Positions 14,505 through 29,435 are shown, counted from the first letter of the stretch. The stretch is 64,000 nt of DNA from Scortum barcoo (GCA_023238725.1 CM041531.1:21683643-21747642); one strand, 5' to 3'. The notes: a model not told the origin generated them from the sequence alone. Made by a program: numbers and translations.

Positions 14505-14700
14505 TGATATAGAATCAGAATCAGCTTTATTTCCCAGTTATGTGTATACAAACAAGGAATTTGATTTCTTTTTCCATTTCTGTCCATGTATTTACATGAA
14601 ATAGACATACGTACAGCCTAAAACAAAGGCAACAAAAATCGACTGTACATACAGATAGTTAGAGATAAAAATATGTATACACTGTATAAAAGGCAAGATA
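14505..14700 (+). repeat. Teleost interspersed repeat fragment following the LINE remnant
   Basis: The segment begins ATCAGAATCAGCTTTATTT and continues with CAAGGAATTTGATTTC, a combination seen again and again in teleost genomes as a short interspersed repeat. It may be a LINE 3' tail or a separate SINE/MITE. Its position directly after the LINE fragment could mean either. Confidence 0.55.
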
Positions 14701-17700
14701 TAGCACCATTCAGATCTATGCTAATTAGTGATTTTTTAAAATCAGTATTTTTCTCATTGTCCGACTTCAGTGATTTTTAAGATAACATACAGGGTTGGAA
14801 AGTGTCCCCAAACCTCTACAGCTTACCTTCTCCCTAGAGACACATACTGTACAGGATCAAAGTCAAGTTATTTGGCCGACATGACCACTGATAAATGCTG
14901 ACATTTAAGAGGTGAACCACAATCTCTTCTTTATGGTAGCTAAAAGTCTGTGTAAAGGGCGAGGAATTCTGCCTGCCAGTTTTTACACAAAATTGTGTAA
15001 TAATCTCATCCTTCATCTTCCTACTTGCCTTTCTTTTTTCCTCTGTCCCCTCTCTTTTCCTAACCCCACGCATATCTGCCTCGACCTCACTTCTCATTCC
15101 GCTGCATTATCTTCCACCTTCTGACAATTTATGAATTTTTAATCCACACCACCCATGACTGTTCTGCAGATATACCTGCTGACATCATAATTCTTATTTT
15201 AGACTTGCTCTAAAATGTACCTGAATAACTGGACAAGTAAGGACAGGAGGATAATGTGCAGCATCCATGAATATAGTGAAAGCATAACAGTAATTTAAAA
15301 TAAATATCAGACTATTTTAACTTAATGTAAATGTGATTCTACTTTTTTATATGCAGTAAAATGACTGTCATCTTAAGAAGACTGCACCACAGCTGGTACG
15401 CCTCACTTAGAGCTTTCTATCATCCCTCTTTTCTCACCTTCACTCCTCTCACTCCAACTCTTCAGACTCTTCAGTCCAAGCTCACCTGATACTCACTCAT
15501 CTATCCTCAATTCTCTCCTCTTAGTGAGACCTCAGGGCCAACAGCATAGTGCACACACATAAATGTTCAGTGACCGAGGGACTACTGTTTGAGCAGCAAG
15601 AGTTCAGTCAAGCAGCAAGGTCATTCTGACCTCTGTCGAAGCAGGAAGTACACAAGGCCTTCTGGGATACACTGTCCTGTCTGTGGCAGTAATTGCAACT
15701 TGATGAATGATGTAGCTGAGGGACACAGTGGATTTTTCAACTTTCTTGCACTTGAAACAACCTGGCCGGCAGAGACAGGGGTTGAGAAAAGGGAGCCAGC
15801 TGTGTTGAAGCCACACGAAGGACAAGCCTGATGCTGTTGGACCTTTTTGTACTAATCACAACCTCATGCTCTGCATGTGCATATCACAGTCAGCTGTAGG
15901 TAAGTTGCTTTCATGTGGCCATCTATCACAGGCATCCACAGGGACCCAGCCCAGTGAAAACTGGGCTAACAGAGACAGTTAACCCCATTTAAACAGTGCC
16001 AAACGTTTTAAGAACTAACCTTCCCCAAGGCGAAAACCAAACTGGGGTAAAGGAGGCTTCAAGTGGAGAAGACAGCTAGAGAGTGTGACACACAGCAAAA
16101 ACATCCCAGTTTATGGTCATCTGGTATTTTCACTTTTTTCACAGTTATTTCTATTATCTTGCACATATATATTATTTTCCTTCCACTGTGCCTTCAGACC
16201 TGTAACCAACAGTTATTTTTTCTTCTGTCTTGTTTGATCTAAGAAAAATGTCCAGCACAAGGTAATGTGTCAAATGTGCCATTTTTGTCAGACCAACAGT
16301 CCCAAACCCCAATATGTTCACTTTGTCATGATGTAAGACAAGAAAAGCAGGTAAGTGTCAATTTTGAGAAATTGGGACCATCAAATGTTTCACATTTTTG
16401 CTCTGATGAACCCTGCTCTGTGTATGAATCTCTTTTAAAATCTTACTGCAGTGTGATCAAACACAAATACAGGACACTTAAGGGAGGCGGCACTCCTCAC
16501 TGCCTTTAAGCATTGTGTTTACCTATAAAGAACTCATTTTAACTATCGAGTCTACATTGGAAATCCTAATCAACAAGGTCCTATCAAAATTTTGATATGT
16601 TGGAACATATGGTTACGCTGTCCTAGTTGGAAGAGTTCAGAGTGCGGGTTTTGGCATGCATAGCAGTGTGTGTGTGATGAGTGTGTGGAGTCACTGTTGG
16701 GCTGCCGCAGAGGTTGGCCAAACACCAGCTTGACGACAGCAGCTGGAGAGTAGTGATGTAATAATCTTGTTGCCATGGAGACCTGTAGTTCCCCAGCATC
16801 TCCAAAAATCCAAGGGCGGTGGAAAGTCACTGGGCTGGCTGGCTGGGACAGAGTACGGCTGTGACGAGACGTTACACTGCCAATAGTACAGGATCATCTG
16901 AACTGATTTCTCCTCTCATCAAGCTGATGTTTTAAGTATAAAGTTAATGGTACCTCTTTATCGTGCACAACACCTGATTTTTAAAAGCAGTAATAATAAT
17001 ATTCCCAATATGCTTACATATTGCGAAGGCACAAGAAGGAGAAGGATTTTCATGTAAGAAAGTTAGCTCTGCAAGCGAAATCACCGTGACCTTGTCAGCT
17101 TTTGCCATGTTGTTAAAACAGCTGTGTCAGGATTGCCCAAATACTCGGCTTAATCAGTAAGTAAATCTTCCAATCAAACACCTGCTTGGAATTTGGTTAG
17201 CACAGAGTGGTCAGGGGGAAAAAAAGAAAAACCTGCAAATGAGTCTCCGCCGTCCTTTATCACATTAGCCATGTAGAGCAAATGTAAATGGAAGAAAGTT
17301 TTGACATTGAACCCAAAACAGCAACCTGTCTTATTATGCGCTCCTCCGAGTCAGTATTCACCCCTAATTGAGGCAGAGAACCTCTTCAGTCTTTTGATAT
17401 AGATGATCTGAGATCCAGATGAGGCTCTGGAAAGAGACAGAGACATAAAGGATTGAAAAATTGGCTGAGACAGTAAGAGAAAGAAAGCAACAGGAAACAA
17501 AGGAACGGAGGGGAAGAAAAGAGCTTGCTGTAGCCTGCATCTCATTATCAGTTAAAGCCTAGGGATTGTTTCAAAACATGGAAAATAAAGTGGTACCCTT
17601 GCCTTGATGTCTGAGAAACCAAGCTCAGGAATCTAATTATAGACGTCTGTTTGTATTAGAAATAAGCTGTATGTGACATCATTTCAGATGACAAGAATGC

Positions 17701-19722
17701 TCTGAGGGGAAATTTTTATAAAATATACTACAATATAGAATTACATATATATTATACAGAAAACTGCCTGTTGTTGGTAATTCTGACACATGTTTATTCT
17801 CATTCACACAATCTGAAAACATACCAACAGAAGGAAGCACTGTGGCACAGCAAGTCAATAGGTCAGCAAAGCATATTGACTATGTAATATACTGCACTAA
17901 GTGAACTTGAACTGCTGCCCTGGATTCAGAGGCCTTTTGGGTGTTATTTCACCTGAAGAGCCAACCTGTCCAGCTATAATGTGCTGTAGTTAATATTTTC
18001 TCGCCCTAACTGTGGGGCATAGAGGTCTGGATGTTACTCATCCATTTTGACAGACACAAAATCACAGAACATGTGCCATCACTTAGAAAGAAGTGAATTT
18101 TTTTTATAATGTGCACTTTGATTAAGACTAATATTCAAGTCACATCATGGCCTATTTTTGCTAAGAAAATAACATAGTGTAAGTTCTTGGTGTGTATTTT
18201 AACTTCATGAAAAAAGATGTATGAACACAACAGTGAATCTACGCTGTATAACTCTATTGATTTTGTATGTTTCCTTAATTAATGACAAGCCAATTGCCTA
18301 ATCTAGGCAGATGCAGGAAGAACAGTCTGATAGGCCCTGCCTTACACTCACCATTGAAAAAGAACTCAATCAGCTCTTACTGTAGTTTGAGACTGAAATT
18401 TCTGACTTTCAGGGGTTTTTTTTTTTGGCTTTCTCATTTGTTTGACATGAAATCTTCCTCCATGCATTAATCTGATTTAAGCAACATTTAAATCAATCTG
18501 TGATGGCAGGGGTGGTTAGTTCATGTTATGTCAGCATGAGATCAAACAAAAAAACCCACATAATCCTAACTGTTAAACTTTTAATAGATAATAATCAGGA
18601 TGTGTTTTTCTGAATTTTAATTGTTGCTTATTTAGTCAAATATTAAAACTGGTTTTTAAGGGTGTGTCAAGGGGACACAGAAAAACCCAAATGTAGCTGA
18701 CAGACATGTTTAGGATGTAGATGTAATAAAACAAGCTAAGGCAGCTGCTCAGCAAAACCTTCTGGCTCTCCTCTCTTGATGAACATTTTGAATGTCTGAT
18801 TCTTACAAAAGGCACAGAGATCTTATGAGGGCTGAGTGCCAATCTAACCAATTAGATTTTCTGTGGATGTCCAAATCCATATTTCATACTGTGACCATCG
18901 GAGCTGCAATGATTGATGAAAAATGTGTCTGGAATAAATTTACTGCCTGCCTTGATGCTAATGACAGAAGGCATGGGCTCAAGTGTGTGCTGCTGTTGTG
19001 TATTCTTGCATACCTGAACAAGAAGTATACATTTTTGCTGACCTGCTTGGTTCGATTCTACTTGACATATCTATGTCTATGTGTCTATGTCTATGTAAGT
19101 TTCTGCCCAAAAAGTCATGTGTAGTGCTTCATGTCCACATTAATGACAATAGATTTAACTTTCAACAATCATTTCTTAGACCAAGAAGCCTCAAAGTCTG
19201 CTTGCATAACACATGGTCACGCCTCTGTCCAGTCTAATTCAAAATCTTTTGAAATAAATAAACATTACTATTCAAACCACTGCACGAACACAAACCTTTC
19301 CATTTTGAAAGAACAGCTTGGTCCATGAGCATCCAAAATAGCCTTATAATTTTAACATAGAACAGTATGTTATACAAAACGTCAGCAGATATCTAAGAGT
19401 GCATCAGGCCCGGGAGATCATTCCTCTCAGTGAGTCATTCTCATGCAGTCTACCTCTCAGAAAGCCGTGAAGAAAGTCGGTGAGAAGAAGAAGGAGCTCC
19501 CAGAGGTCACGCAGACCTGCACAGCCTCTTTCTTCTTCTCGTTTTAAGAAACACACACATACATACTCTGCGAAAGGCAGTGCTGATCAGCCCCGCGCAT
19601 CAAACGCTGAGAGACATCACGAGATTACAGAGCAGTCCATCAGCCAGCCTGCTCACTGATCCCACTGCTTACCATGCCAGAAGAAGGTGAAGGAACTAAG
19701 CTCAGCAAAGAGACACAGGAGG

Positions 19723-19723
<1 letters not shown>

Positions 19724-19771
<48 letters not shown>
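19724..19771. repeat. (GA)n microsatellite
   Basis: An uninterrupted run of about 23 GA units is directly visible, followed by a short A-tract near 19790. Confidence 0.9.
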
Positions 19772-19776
<5 letters not shown>

Positions 19777-20533
19777 TGTTGTTTAGGGGAAAAAAAAAAA
19801 ACAGTAGACTGATTGTGTGTTTGTGTGTGCATGCAGGAGTGCGCGGGGGGAAGCAAGGGAGCCAAGAAGAAAAAGCGAGGGCTCTTTGGCCGGCACTTGA
19901 CTGAAGTGTGCACTGCTCTGCGTATGGAAGTGAGCCGATGATGACTACAGTTACCCACAGTTAGAGAGGGGATGAGCAAAAGTGAGTTAGGGTGCTTAAT
20001 ATTCCACGCACATACAGCTGCTCTGCTATAGCAAGAGTTTAAAAATAGACAGCAGCAGACTTGTGTAGTGAGGAGCTGAGCTAAAAAGAGTGTGCAGTTG
20101 CGTACGATGAGGGGGATCCAGACTGGTTTGGGTGATGCGATGGAGGGAGGAGGATGGATGGCTTTGCCCTTGGGAATGATTATTATTGACCATATCCCTC
20201 CTGTTAGACATAGAGCTTTAGAAAAATGTAGTAAAACTACAAAACTGAATAATCCTCTGACTCACCATCAGTTTCTTTAATGCATTCTTTGTATTGGAGG
20301 TGATAGTACAAAAAACAACACAACATATTGTTTAAAAGGAAAATAAAGGTCCATGTTTGTCTATTAAATTACACTACAGTCACTCCAGTAATTAAAAAAA
20401 AATATTGGACTAAAGACCTATTCTGAGCAGCTGAAATGTTGAATTATGTGATTTACTTCCCATGTGCTTCTAAATAACATCCCACATCTCTGCAGCAATG
20501 ATTGTAAGATCAAATTTGTTTCATTCAAGCCTC

Positions 20534-20605
20534 AAGAGGTTCTGTATTTTGGGAAATATGTTGATTTGTCTCCTTGTGCAGAGTAAGATGAGTGGTTCAA
20601 TACAA
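20534..20605 (+). repeat. Teleost interspersed repeat, family T2, short copy
   Basis: It contains TTTTGGGAAATATGTTGATT followed by AGAGTAAGATGAG. This matches the left part of the repeat seen more completely at 57700-57980. Confidence 0.5.
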
Positions 20606-21299
20606 CTGTCATGTCTGTGCAGTGAATATGAAAGCTGACTGCAAACAGGGGGACAAAATCTGTCTACAAAAACCTCTAAAGCTCAGTCATCAGTTATCCA
20701 TGACCCTCCATGAAACCACATTGTTGTTTTTATCAATCTTGTATATTGTGCAAACTCACATTAAATGTTTTAATTAAGCCTTTCTGCCCGACCTTAGACT
20801 TCTGTGCTCACACTGTACAAATCAATTGACTGGCCAAGACGTGGCGCTCACACTGAACCTCTGTTGGTTATGTCGATTGAGGGTTAATATGGAGCCGCAG
20901 ATGTCTAGAAGATGCAGAAAATATAATGTCTCCTCAGTTAGATATCACAGAAGTCTCAAGACTGTTTTAGTTGCAGAATGTAAAATACAACATAAGTAAT
21001 ATTGAAATAACCTCACTATAGTTGACATCAGACCTTTTGAAAGCAGCCATGTGAAAAAATGCACTGTGGAACCTAATAGGCTGCAGATAGCCAACCAACA
21101 TTTCCAACATGCCAGAAACCCGACAGTGTGAGAGCCACATCGTTTAGTGTTTGAGTGATTAATCAGGTGCTGTGACCGAACTGAAAGCTAAACTGATCAG
21201 CAATCACTCTGGCAGGAATTTGAGCAACTAATTTGCAAGTTAAATCGGGGTTCATCTGTACAGTTTCTGCCCAGCTAAACAAACGAGGCATAATGTGAT

Positions 21300-21510
21300 A
21301 ATAACGTACTGGTAGGCAGTTTTGTTACTTTTCGATAAAGCCACGCAAGCTGTTTCCCTCTGATTCCAGTCTTTATGCTAAGCTAACCATCTCCTGGCTG
21401 TAGCATCATATTAAATGTACTGACGTACAAATATACAGGTTGTTATCAGTCCTCTTCATTAACTCCCAGCAATAGCATGATGCATAAAATGGAAAATATT
21501 TTAAGGAATA
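21300..21510 (-). repeat. Teleost interspersed repeat, family T2, minus-strand copy
   Basis: It reads CAGTCTTTATGCTAAGCTAA, then CTGGCTGTAGC and further on ATCAGTCCTCTTCATTAACT. This is the reverse complement of the order found at 57700-57980 (GATACCACTCTCAT ... TTAGCTTAGCATAAAGACTG). Confidence 0.6.
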
Positions 21511-22599
21511 TTGTATGGTGTACCAAGAGGCTGAGATCATCTCATCAACATAAAGTGAATTTAAGTGCAAAGGTGCTACTAAAGCCACACAACTTTCCTG
21601 ATGAGTAACCCCATATATCTAAATAAAAAAATAAAAAAACAACAACTAAATAATACACTGAGGTGTTTCATACTGCAGAAATATCTAGTGCATCCTTTAA
21701 AAAAACACAGGGGACCACGCAAGGAGATCTAACAAAAGCTGCATATCAACAGTGTCTCTCTTCTGAAGCCCTGTGAAAAATTGATAAGCCGAGATGCAAT
21801 TTATATGAGTGTAAACTGCAGCCAGACTTTTGCTCTTTTCCCAGTTGAACTCTTGAATGAAAATCAAATTGCAGCCACCTGAAGGATGAAAGGATTGTTT
21901 TACTTCTGTTCCTTAATTTGCCCCGACCACTGACACTTCAGCTACGGTTCAGCTACCACAACAAAGCTAATGCGTCCCGGCAGACGAGGTAAAATTTGCA
22001 AAGTAAAAGGTTGTTGTCACTCGAGGATGTGTAGCTACTGAAAATGTGTGTCTGTCTCATCCAGGATTTCAAGAGACAGAAAGAGATGCACAGTTTTCAT
22101 TCTGTGGTGATGAGGACAACACAGCCATGATATATTTTTCCCCCACCACTAAAAAGACATTACAATCCCAACATCTGGCCCTTTGACCTCCTGACAAAAA
22201 GGTCTTGTTGTAGACTGACAAGCTTAAATCAAACAGCTTACTTCTGTGACTTATACTGCCCTTGTAATGTTGTAGCTGCTTCTTTAGTAAAAGGCTTTTA
22301 CTGTAATGTGCAGAGACGGTGGGGAAATATGGGAAGTCAGTATGACCTCTAACTGTAAAAGAATAGTGAATAGTGGGCGGTGCAGATTTGCATCTGTTTG
22401 ATAGGAGAAACATTGCACCATCTTCACTTATCATCATGTCTCTGTTTTTCAAACTAAACTAAAGGTCATCATATGGAGATTGACCTATATTCACATGAGG
22501 GAAGAAGTATATTACAAATAAAATATCAGCATTTTAGCTGGAATGAAAACAGAAAGAGAACATATGCTGACATATGCTATGTGTTTAGGAACATAGAAA

Positions 22600-22710
22600 G
22601 GGTGTGTGTGTGTGAGTGAGTGTGTGTGTGAGTGTGCGTGTGTGTATCTTCTGGATTTGCTGACTACTACACAGAATGACTACTGTGAGTGTGTGTGTGC
22701 GGTAAGGGGC
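22600..22710. repeat. GT-rich imperfect microsatellite
   Basis: Interrupted (GT)n/(GA)n sequence with GTGTGTGTGAGTGAGTGTGT-type runs, directly visible. Confidence 0.8.
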
Positions 22711-23314
22711 CAACCGGTGTGCTTTTGATATAATAAACTGTGAGCGTTTGTGTTTTTTTATTTGGCTGCAGTAAAAAGCTGAAACTGAAACATTTTGGGC
22801 ATGTGAAATTTAATCTGTCATAAAACATCAACCAGAAGAGTACATTGTTAAATTCAAATGTTTTGACTATAAATCAGAAGAACAGAGCAGCAATTCTTAG
22901 TGCAGTCTGTGTGATTGTGTTTCAGTGTGTTTGATTCATACCCTTTGTATTTCTTTCCTTGAAGCTCTCGATCATCAATTGTCTGTCTGTCAGAGGGACT
23001 CTGGGCAGCAGGACTGAACCGTGAATGTGATCTTACACTTCTTTCTCACCTGCTGTGTTGAATTTCTCAACCAAATAATAGTTTGGCACATTTTTACTTT
23101 ATATTAAGCTACCACAACGTTTCAAAACAGCACAAAGATGAAGCAATACCTCATGACATCAGTGTCAGTCTGTCTTGCTGTGTATAATGTAACATTATGA
23201 GGTACATGAAGTTAAGACTAATTTCTGACATTCCTGCTATAACTCCTACCTTCAAAACAGTGATGATCTTCAGTTTTTGTTACATCCGTTATGTAGTCTA
23301 TACTTATTAAGATA

Positions 23315-23490
23315 GAATGAGTGGACAAATTATTGGAAACACCTCTCACGATGATGTAATACAATTCAACAGCTCCACAAACTGCAGGCGCCAAAATGCC
23401 CAAAGAATTGAATCTAAAACAGGACCAATACATTGTTTTTGTCTGACAACAACTCATTGAATTCAGTGTAGGCAAAAACATTCAAAGTAA
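23315..23490. repeat. Possible teleost interspersed repeat
   Basis: The run GTGGACAAATTATTGGAAAC, then ATGATGTAATACAATTCAAC and CTCCACAAACTGCAG, resembles a repeat I have seen in other fish sequences. Only one copy is in this window, so support is weak. Confidence 0.35.
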
Positions 23491-26364
23491 CAGATGTATG
23501 TGTGTTTACATTAAAAAGAAAATATCTCTCATGTTCACTGTTGAGCTTCAAGTGACAGCATTAAGTATCATAATTATTTTAACATACTGTGACTTCCTTA
23601 GCAAGAGAACAATTCTAATACTAAATAAAAAAAGGATATACTATCTGATACAGATACTATTGTAAGGTGTCAACGTAGACTGAATTGTCATTCGAACTCC
23701 ACCTCTACTCTTAATCTGGTTCTGAGCTTCAACCCACACTACAGCGCAGACAGCTGCACACTCCCTAGAGACGACAAACAAGACAACTACAACATAAACA
23801 CACACACAGCAGACCGCAACACACAGCCTCGACTGACCACACAGACAGAAACGCCCTACATTAGTAAATAATGACCCTCTTGTAAAAGCTACACATGCAT
23901 GTTCACTATCAGGAATACATAAAAAGCCACATGACAAACAGACAACACATTTGTGCTCAGGCATATAGTTCTGTGTTAAAACTGCTCACAAAGAGGAAAA
24001 ACCTCACAATCAAACACATCAATGAAATCACAACACTGCAGAATTGCACTACTTATAAGAATCAGAAAAATATTGAATGACATCTCTAAAATGTACATTG
24101 TGTTGCACAGGGATTTCTCCGCTCATTATCATCTCTACACACCAGAGCGTTTGCATTTTGTCACTGCTGCAGAGTAATTAGCAGACCCAGCGTGTTACTA
24201 TTCTGAGAGTCTTGTAGTTATTACAGTCGTCTTTATGGTGTAGTATCTCCATTTCCTCTTGTCCAATGTAAACCTTCCTTGCAGAAGCACCTGCAGGCAC
24301 AGGCGCGCGCATAAAGACACCCACACACGCGCACGCTCAGAGGATACTGTTGTCTGTAATGTGCCGAGTCAGCAGGCAGCCCTACAGGACGTCAGCATCC
24401 GTGTGTAATTAAAGCTTTTTGCCTTTTTTTTTTTTTTTACAAAGCACCTAACTCCTTCCCCGGTGGACACATGACACCAGGAGCATTTTTTGTGCCATAT
24501 TTTATTTATGCATGAAGTCACACACATATTGCACAGAGGAAAATCGGATAAGCAAGTGAACTCTTACTTGAACACTGGCACACACACACACAAATACCCC
24601 TACAAAGCGCACAACACACAAGTGAGGAGACGGCATACACACACTAACAATTAAGAGGACGTTGGAGAAAACATCATTAGTATGGTGATTAAATATCAGT
24701 CGTTGGAGCCAGAAGGAACCAGATCATGAATAACACATGAGCCTCAATAAGTGAGCAAAAATCACAACAGAATGATTTCCAAGTTCAGTGCCGGCGACAT
24801 CAGTGCACAGAATCACCGCTGCGCCTGAACTTTCCCTCTCTGGTGACGTCCTCAACGCCACAGCAAGCCTCTGCCTTTCCAAAATAAGCCTTGTCTCCCC
24901 TTTCAAGTTTGACATAAAAGAAGAGAGAGAAGAGGAAGAGGAGCGGAGGAGAAGGCTCCAGCGAGAACAAGAAACCGCTCTCTTATTTCTGCAAAGCCTC
25001 TAAGATTTCCCTGCTGTAAAGCCTGCGCTGGGGTGAGAGGGATTTCTTCACCAGCCTGATATCAACCAGTTTTGAGAGGCTAATACACGTTCATTCTGCT
25101 AATCTTCAGAGCCTCGCTGCAGCTCTCTGAAGACACGGCGTACCTCTAACGCCTTGCTGTGGCTGGGCCAAATGTTGTTTATGGAGAAGTGACTGCATGT
25201 ACTAATTGAGAGATGTGTGAAAAGATGTTAGAGAGGGAGACACAGACAGAGAGAATTACAAAATGAGGGAACCTCGATTTCCAGATCCTTTTTTCCATCG
25301 GAGCTTCCCCCATCCCGTCACTAGTCGTGCTTCATAATTCCCGAGCTGTAAATGCTCCCATACATGAGTTACAGTCTGGCTGCTGCTCAGTTCCCCACAT
25401 TAAACCACAATCTCCTCGATATCTCCCAAATATCACAGAAATGACTAAATTATGTTTCAGCTACAAAATTAAAACCAGCCATAAAGGGGACTTATATTCA
25501 CACTACGCAGTGCAGAAAATTTGCAACACTGATGTTTACCATTTTAATTAAACTGATGAAGCTCAGCTCGACTCGATGTGCTCTTGACCTACTCTTCTGC
25601 AATCACTTCTTCGTTTGTTTGGACTTGCACCCTGGTGTGCCAGCACGCTGCAGACAGACTCCTCTTCTCTGCCTCCCAACAGTGAACATCTTTCTACACT
25701 CGTTTCACACTTTTTTTATTTCAAAAAGCATCAAGGGCACAGACACACCGCCTCGCTGAGAGACACAACTCATTACTGCGTAAAAAGAGTCTGAGGCTGA
25801 ATATATTGTAGCTTTCTTTCATATATTTCCTTACGATGAAACTCTGGCTTGAGAGAAAAATAAGGTTGGTCTAGTCAAAGAAACATCTTACAGACTGTAA
25901 TATATGTATGAATGTGAAACTAACAGATCTATATGATTATGAGTACAAAACTCAATTGATTTTGCATCGTGTAGCTGCATGGAGTCACATAAATTGCCTC
26001 AAATTTAAAATTAGAAAGATCTGCATGTAGAACATGCACAGAGTGGAGCTATAGCAGAAGTTGGAAATCGGCAACATAAACATGAAGGGATGATGCATGA
26101 ACCCGACTTCAATGACTTATTGAGTCACAATCAAAAGTGTGTCCTTGCCAAATTCACTTTTTACTCTCCTCGAGAAACACTTCCATTTTTGTTTTGTGGA
26201 TTTGCTGTGCGTTTCTGTATTTGAAGTACCTTTTATAATGTTGTGCACATGTTGTCAAATTGATTATGGTTTTTTTTTTAATTAGCTTGTGTTTAGCTTA
26301 ATTAGCTTTTTGCTTATTTGCATGTGTTCTCTTAAACTACTGGGTCTTGAGCCCTCAGAGCCAC

Positions 26365-26480
26365 TGTACTGTTGAGACATTTCAACACAAATGCAAACCT
26401 CATGGTGGTGCTATAGGAGAAGCCAGGGGATCACCAAGGTCAGCAGGATCATCCTCTAGGAACTGCAAATGTCTTTGGGC
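26365..26480 (-). repeat. Teleost interspersed repeat, family T1, copy 2
   Basis: It contains GTTGAGACATTTCAACACAA, a GGTGGTGCTATAGGAGAAGC block, GGGGATCACCAAGGTCA and AGGATCATCCTCTAGGAAC. These are the reverse complement of blocks in the copy at 11030-11235. Confidence 0.55.
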
Positions 26481-29109
26481 CAAAGTGGTGGACTGACCAA
26501 CAACAGAGCTGTGACGTTGGTGAAAAACCAAGAAGCCACTGTATGTGCAATTGCAAAGTATTGACTCATACTGCATACTCAAAGCCTTTTAAGTGCCAAA
26601 TAATGGCTATAATGCTTTGAGTGAAATGCCTCCACCATCCTTACTGCTGTGACACGTATAGCATGTCTTTGCTGTGTTGTCTACCCGTGTCAGGTTCAGT
26701 CAGGGCAAGCTCATTAATCTGTTCAGCTGCAGTGCTACTGACGGAGAGAGGAGAGAGACAAAGACAGAGAAAAGAAAAGGAGAAATGAAAGTGAAAAGGA
26801 ACAAAGCGGGGATTTTGTGGAATTGAAGGGCCAGCTAGGACACAAAGCACAAAGAAGTGAAGAAGCATAAAAGAAGGAGAGGGAGAAGATGGAGATGGGA
26901 GAAATAGAGAGGCAGAAAAAATGATAAAGAAAAAAAGTATGAAATAGAGCGTACGAGAATTCAGAATGTGCTCTGCTACGCTATAAACTGTGGGTCCTGC
27001 AGATGCGGCTATACAGCAAATCTAGTGACATCATTATGAAGCAGCCAAACGCTGTACGTGTGCTGGTAGGTTCTCCTCTTCCTGCTGCTTCTGCACCACT
27101 ATAGGCTGACCTCATCAAACACCCCCAGGGCCATGTGCATCGGAGATAACTGGCATTAAAAATTCACTCTTGTCACACACACAGACACACGCTTGGACAT
27201 CCAACCACCCAGCCACCTCAGTCTTAAATACTCAATTTCAGTCGTCCTTACCGGCATGATTTCTGAATGAAATCTTTGACAGAAGCTGAGGGCATGAGTG
27301 CCTCTGATGCTAAATAAACCCCCACTCACAACCGACTGTAAATCCCACTGCAGATGAAGGTGAATGGAGATTACTAAGAATCCACATAGAAATGAATTAA
27401 AGTTAAACTTAAACATATTATTTTATTGACTTAGTTGAAAGGTTAAAATAAAGATAAAAAATTCTTAAAGACGTTAAAGAAGTTAAAAGACCCTAACCCT
27501 AGCCCAAAGTATCTTTTAAGTGGGGCACAGACAATAAACTACCTGGTTCAGGTGTATGAACTAATAATATTCCTGCTTTTGCACAGTAAATATTCTTCTT
27601 GGAAATTTCATGATTTTAAATGAGCTACAAAACCATCCAACCAAAGAAAACCCACTGTGTAATTAGCTGTGGTAGTTATATCTGTAGTTAACAGTCTACT
27701 GATTATATTGAACATTATAATTGGTATAGACTGAGAGTAATCCTCACTGATGGCTCATTACCATGAAATAGCCAATACAATGAAATGTCTTGATTTTCTA
27801 CGAATTTATTACATGAATGTTGAGAGGGAAGCATTTGGGCTCAGTTTTAATCAGTTGGTTGAAATGACTCATATAACAATCAATCTGTGCTGTAGTGGTA
27901 GTATACTGTATGTGCTGACTAAAGCAATCAGTGTGGTGAAGTCATGACATCACTGGAGTCGGAGATATTACTGTCATGGCCAACAGCCAAATGTCCTAAT
28001 CTGAAAGCACACCAAAGCCTTCAGGGCTTATCTCACTGTTTCTTCACATTATGGATTAACAATTTATTTAGCAGAGCGCCTTCACATCAGGAAGACGTGT
28101 CTCTCGCAGATTCCAGCAGGGCGGCACGTCGCTGGCAGCAAGGCTGATAAGCAGGAGCGCTGTCTAAAGCACATCCCACTTTTATTCTATATTAAGACTT
28201 AAAAAAGACTTAAGGTTTAAAAAAAACAGTCTACTTAGTGAACCAGCATTCCCAGTCTGTGGATTATTGTGGGCAGGAAGCTCTCCAGTCTCATGCTGGT
28301 GTGCCACAGGCTGAATGTTTTGGACATCAGGTGAAATTCAGATTCATCTATCCACTAACTCCACGCTCAGCACTACATGCTAAACCTTTATTTTATCAAT
28401 AAAGGTTGGCTGAGCAAGCATGCTCGTTTTTAAGCACCACTGTTCAAACAGTTCAGGGCGCTACGTGTGGCACCTTTAACTGTGGGGTGAGAAAAATACT
28501 ATCAACACTCTCAATAATTACCTTATTTAGATGTCTAAAAATACAGACAGAACACCCTATAATATTTCCCATTTAACTCCTTTAGCTCCTTTTCCAATCC
28601 ACACACATTTCTGTTATCAGCCGCTGAGCAGATCCACCGGAGCCTAGACTGAGAGCCCTGATCAAAGACATTTTGACAGCAGTTTCTGAGTGAAATGAAA
28701 GCATTTGTGCACGTCCCTGCATATTCAAAATTCAAGCATGTGTGCAGATTGCACAGCCCAAATCACAGGTTGGTTGGTTGTCCATTGACTGCATCAGGTA
28801 TCAGGTCAGTTTCCCGAAGCTGTTACTAAGTGACCTAGTTTATTATTTCTATATTCTATTTCTATATTTGACTGATTACACATTTATTCTAGTCAATAAA
28901 ATGCCATAAATACTGAGAAATAACCACCACTTTATGGACTAACTGGCCAATAGTTACAAACCCCAAAGTATCTCATATACAAGGATGTGACACTGAAAAA
29001 CGTGAGCACATCCTTACATTTGACCAGCTTGAACTCACGAAGGTTATATTTGATATTGTTATCAGCCATAAGAACATCACCATGAAGGCAATATTGGTCA
29101 CCTGGCCCA

Positions 29110-29435
29110 CCGCTGTGCTCCAGACAGAAACGTCTCACCAACCACTTGACGGATTGCTGCAACATTTTGTACATCCATCCATTTTTCCTGAAGATGAATC
29201 TTTGGTTCATGATCAAGTACCTGGTAAATGAATCCCCATCAGCCTCAGCTGTACCGTGTGTTATGTGCTAATTAGCAAATGTTAGCATGCTAACTAAGCT
29301 AAAGGCTAAACTAAGATGTTGATCATGATAAACATTAAACCTAGCACACTGACGTTACCATAAGCATTTAGCTCGAAGCATCAATGTGCCTATGAACAGC
29401 CACACACAGCAGCTAGCATGGCTGTGGAGGGCTCT
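29110..29435 (-). repeat. Teleost interspersed repeat, family T1, long copy
   Basis: It carries CATCCATTTTTCCTGAAGAT, ATCCCCATCAGCCTCAGCTG, GCTAATTAGCAAATGTTAGC, ATGCTAACTAAGCTAAA, GCATTTAGCTCGAAGCA and AGCAGCTAGCATGGCTGT in the order typical of a repeat widespread in teleosts. The abundance of TAGC/GCTAA words is characteristic. Confidence 0.65.

Noticed and set aside
15589..15831. 80-codon frame with a CPVCGSNC zinc-knuckle-like motif
   Set aside because: Only a single CxxC-x3-C cluster, no second ligand pair, no known family and no exon context.
22069..22452. 127-codon minus-strand open frame
   Set aside because: No resemblance to any family, no splice or promoter context, and it lies in apparent intron sequence. 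It is likely chance.
27488..27510. Telomere-like CCCTAACCCTA
   Set aside because: Only about two units, so not evidence of an interstitial telomere array.
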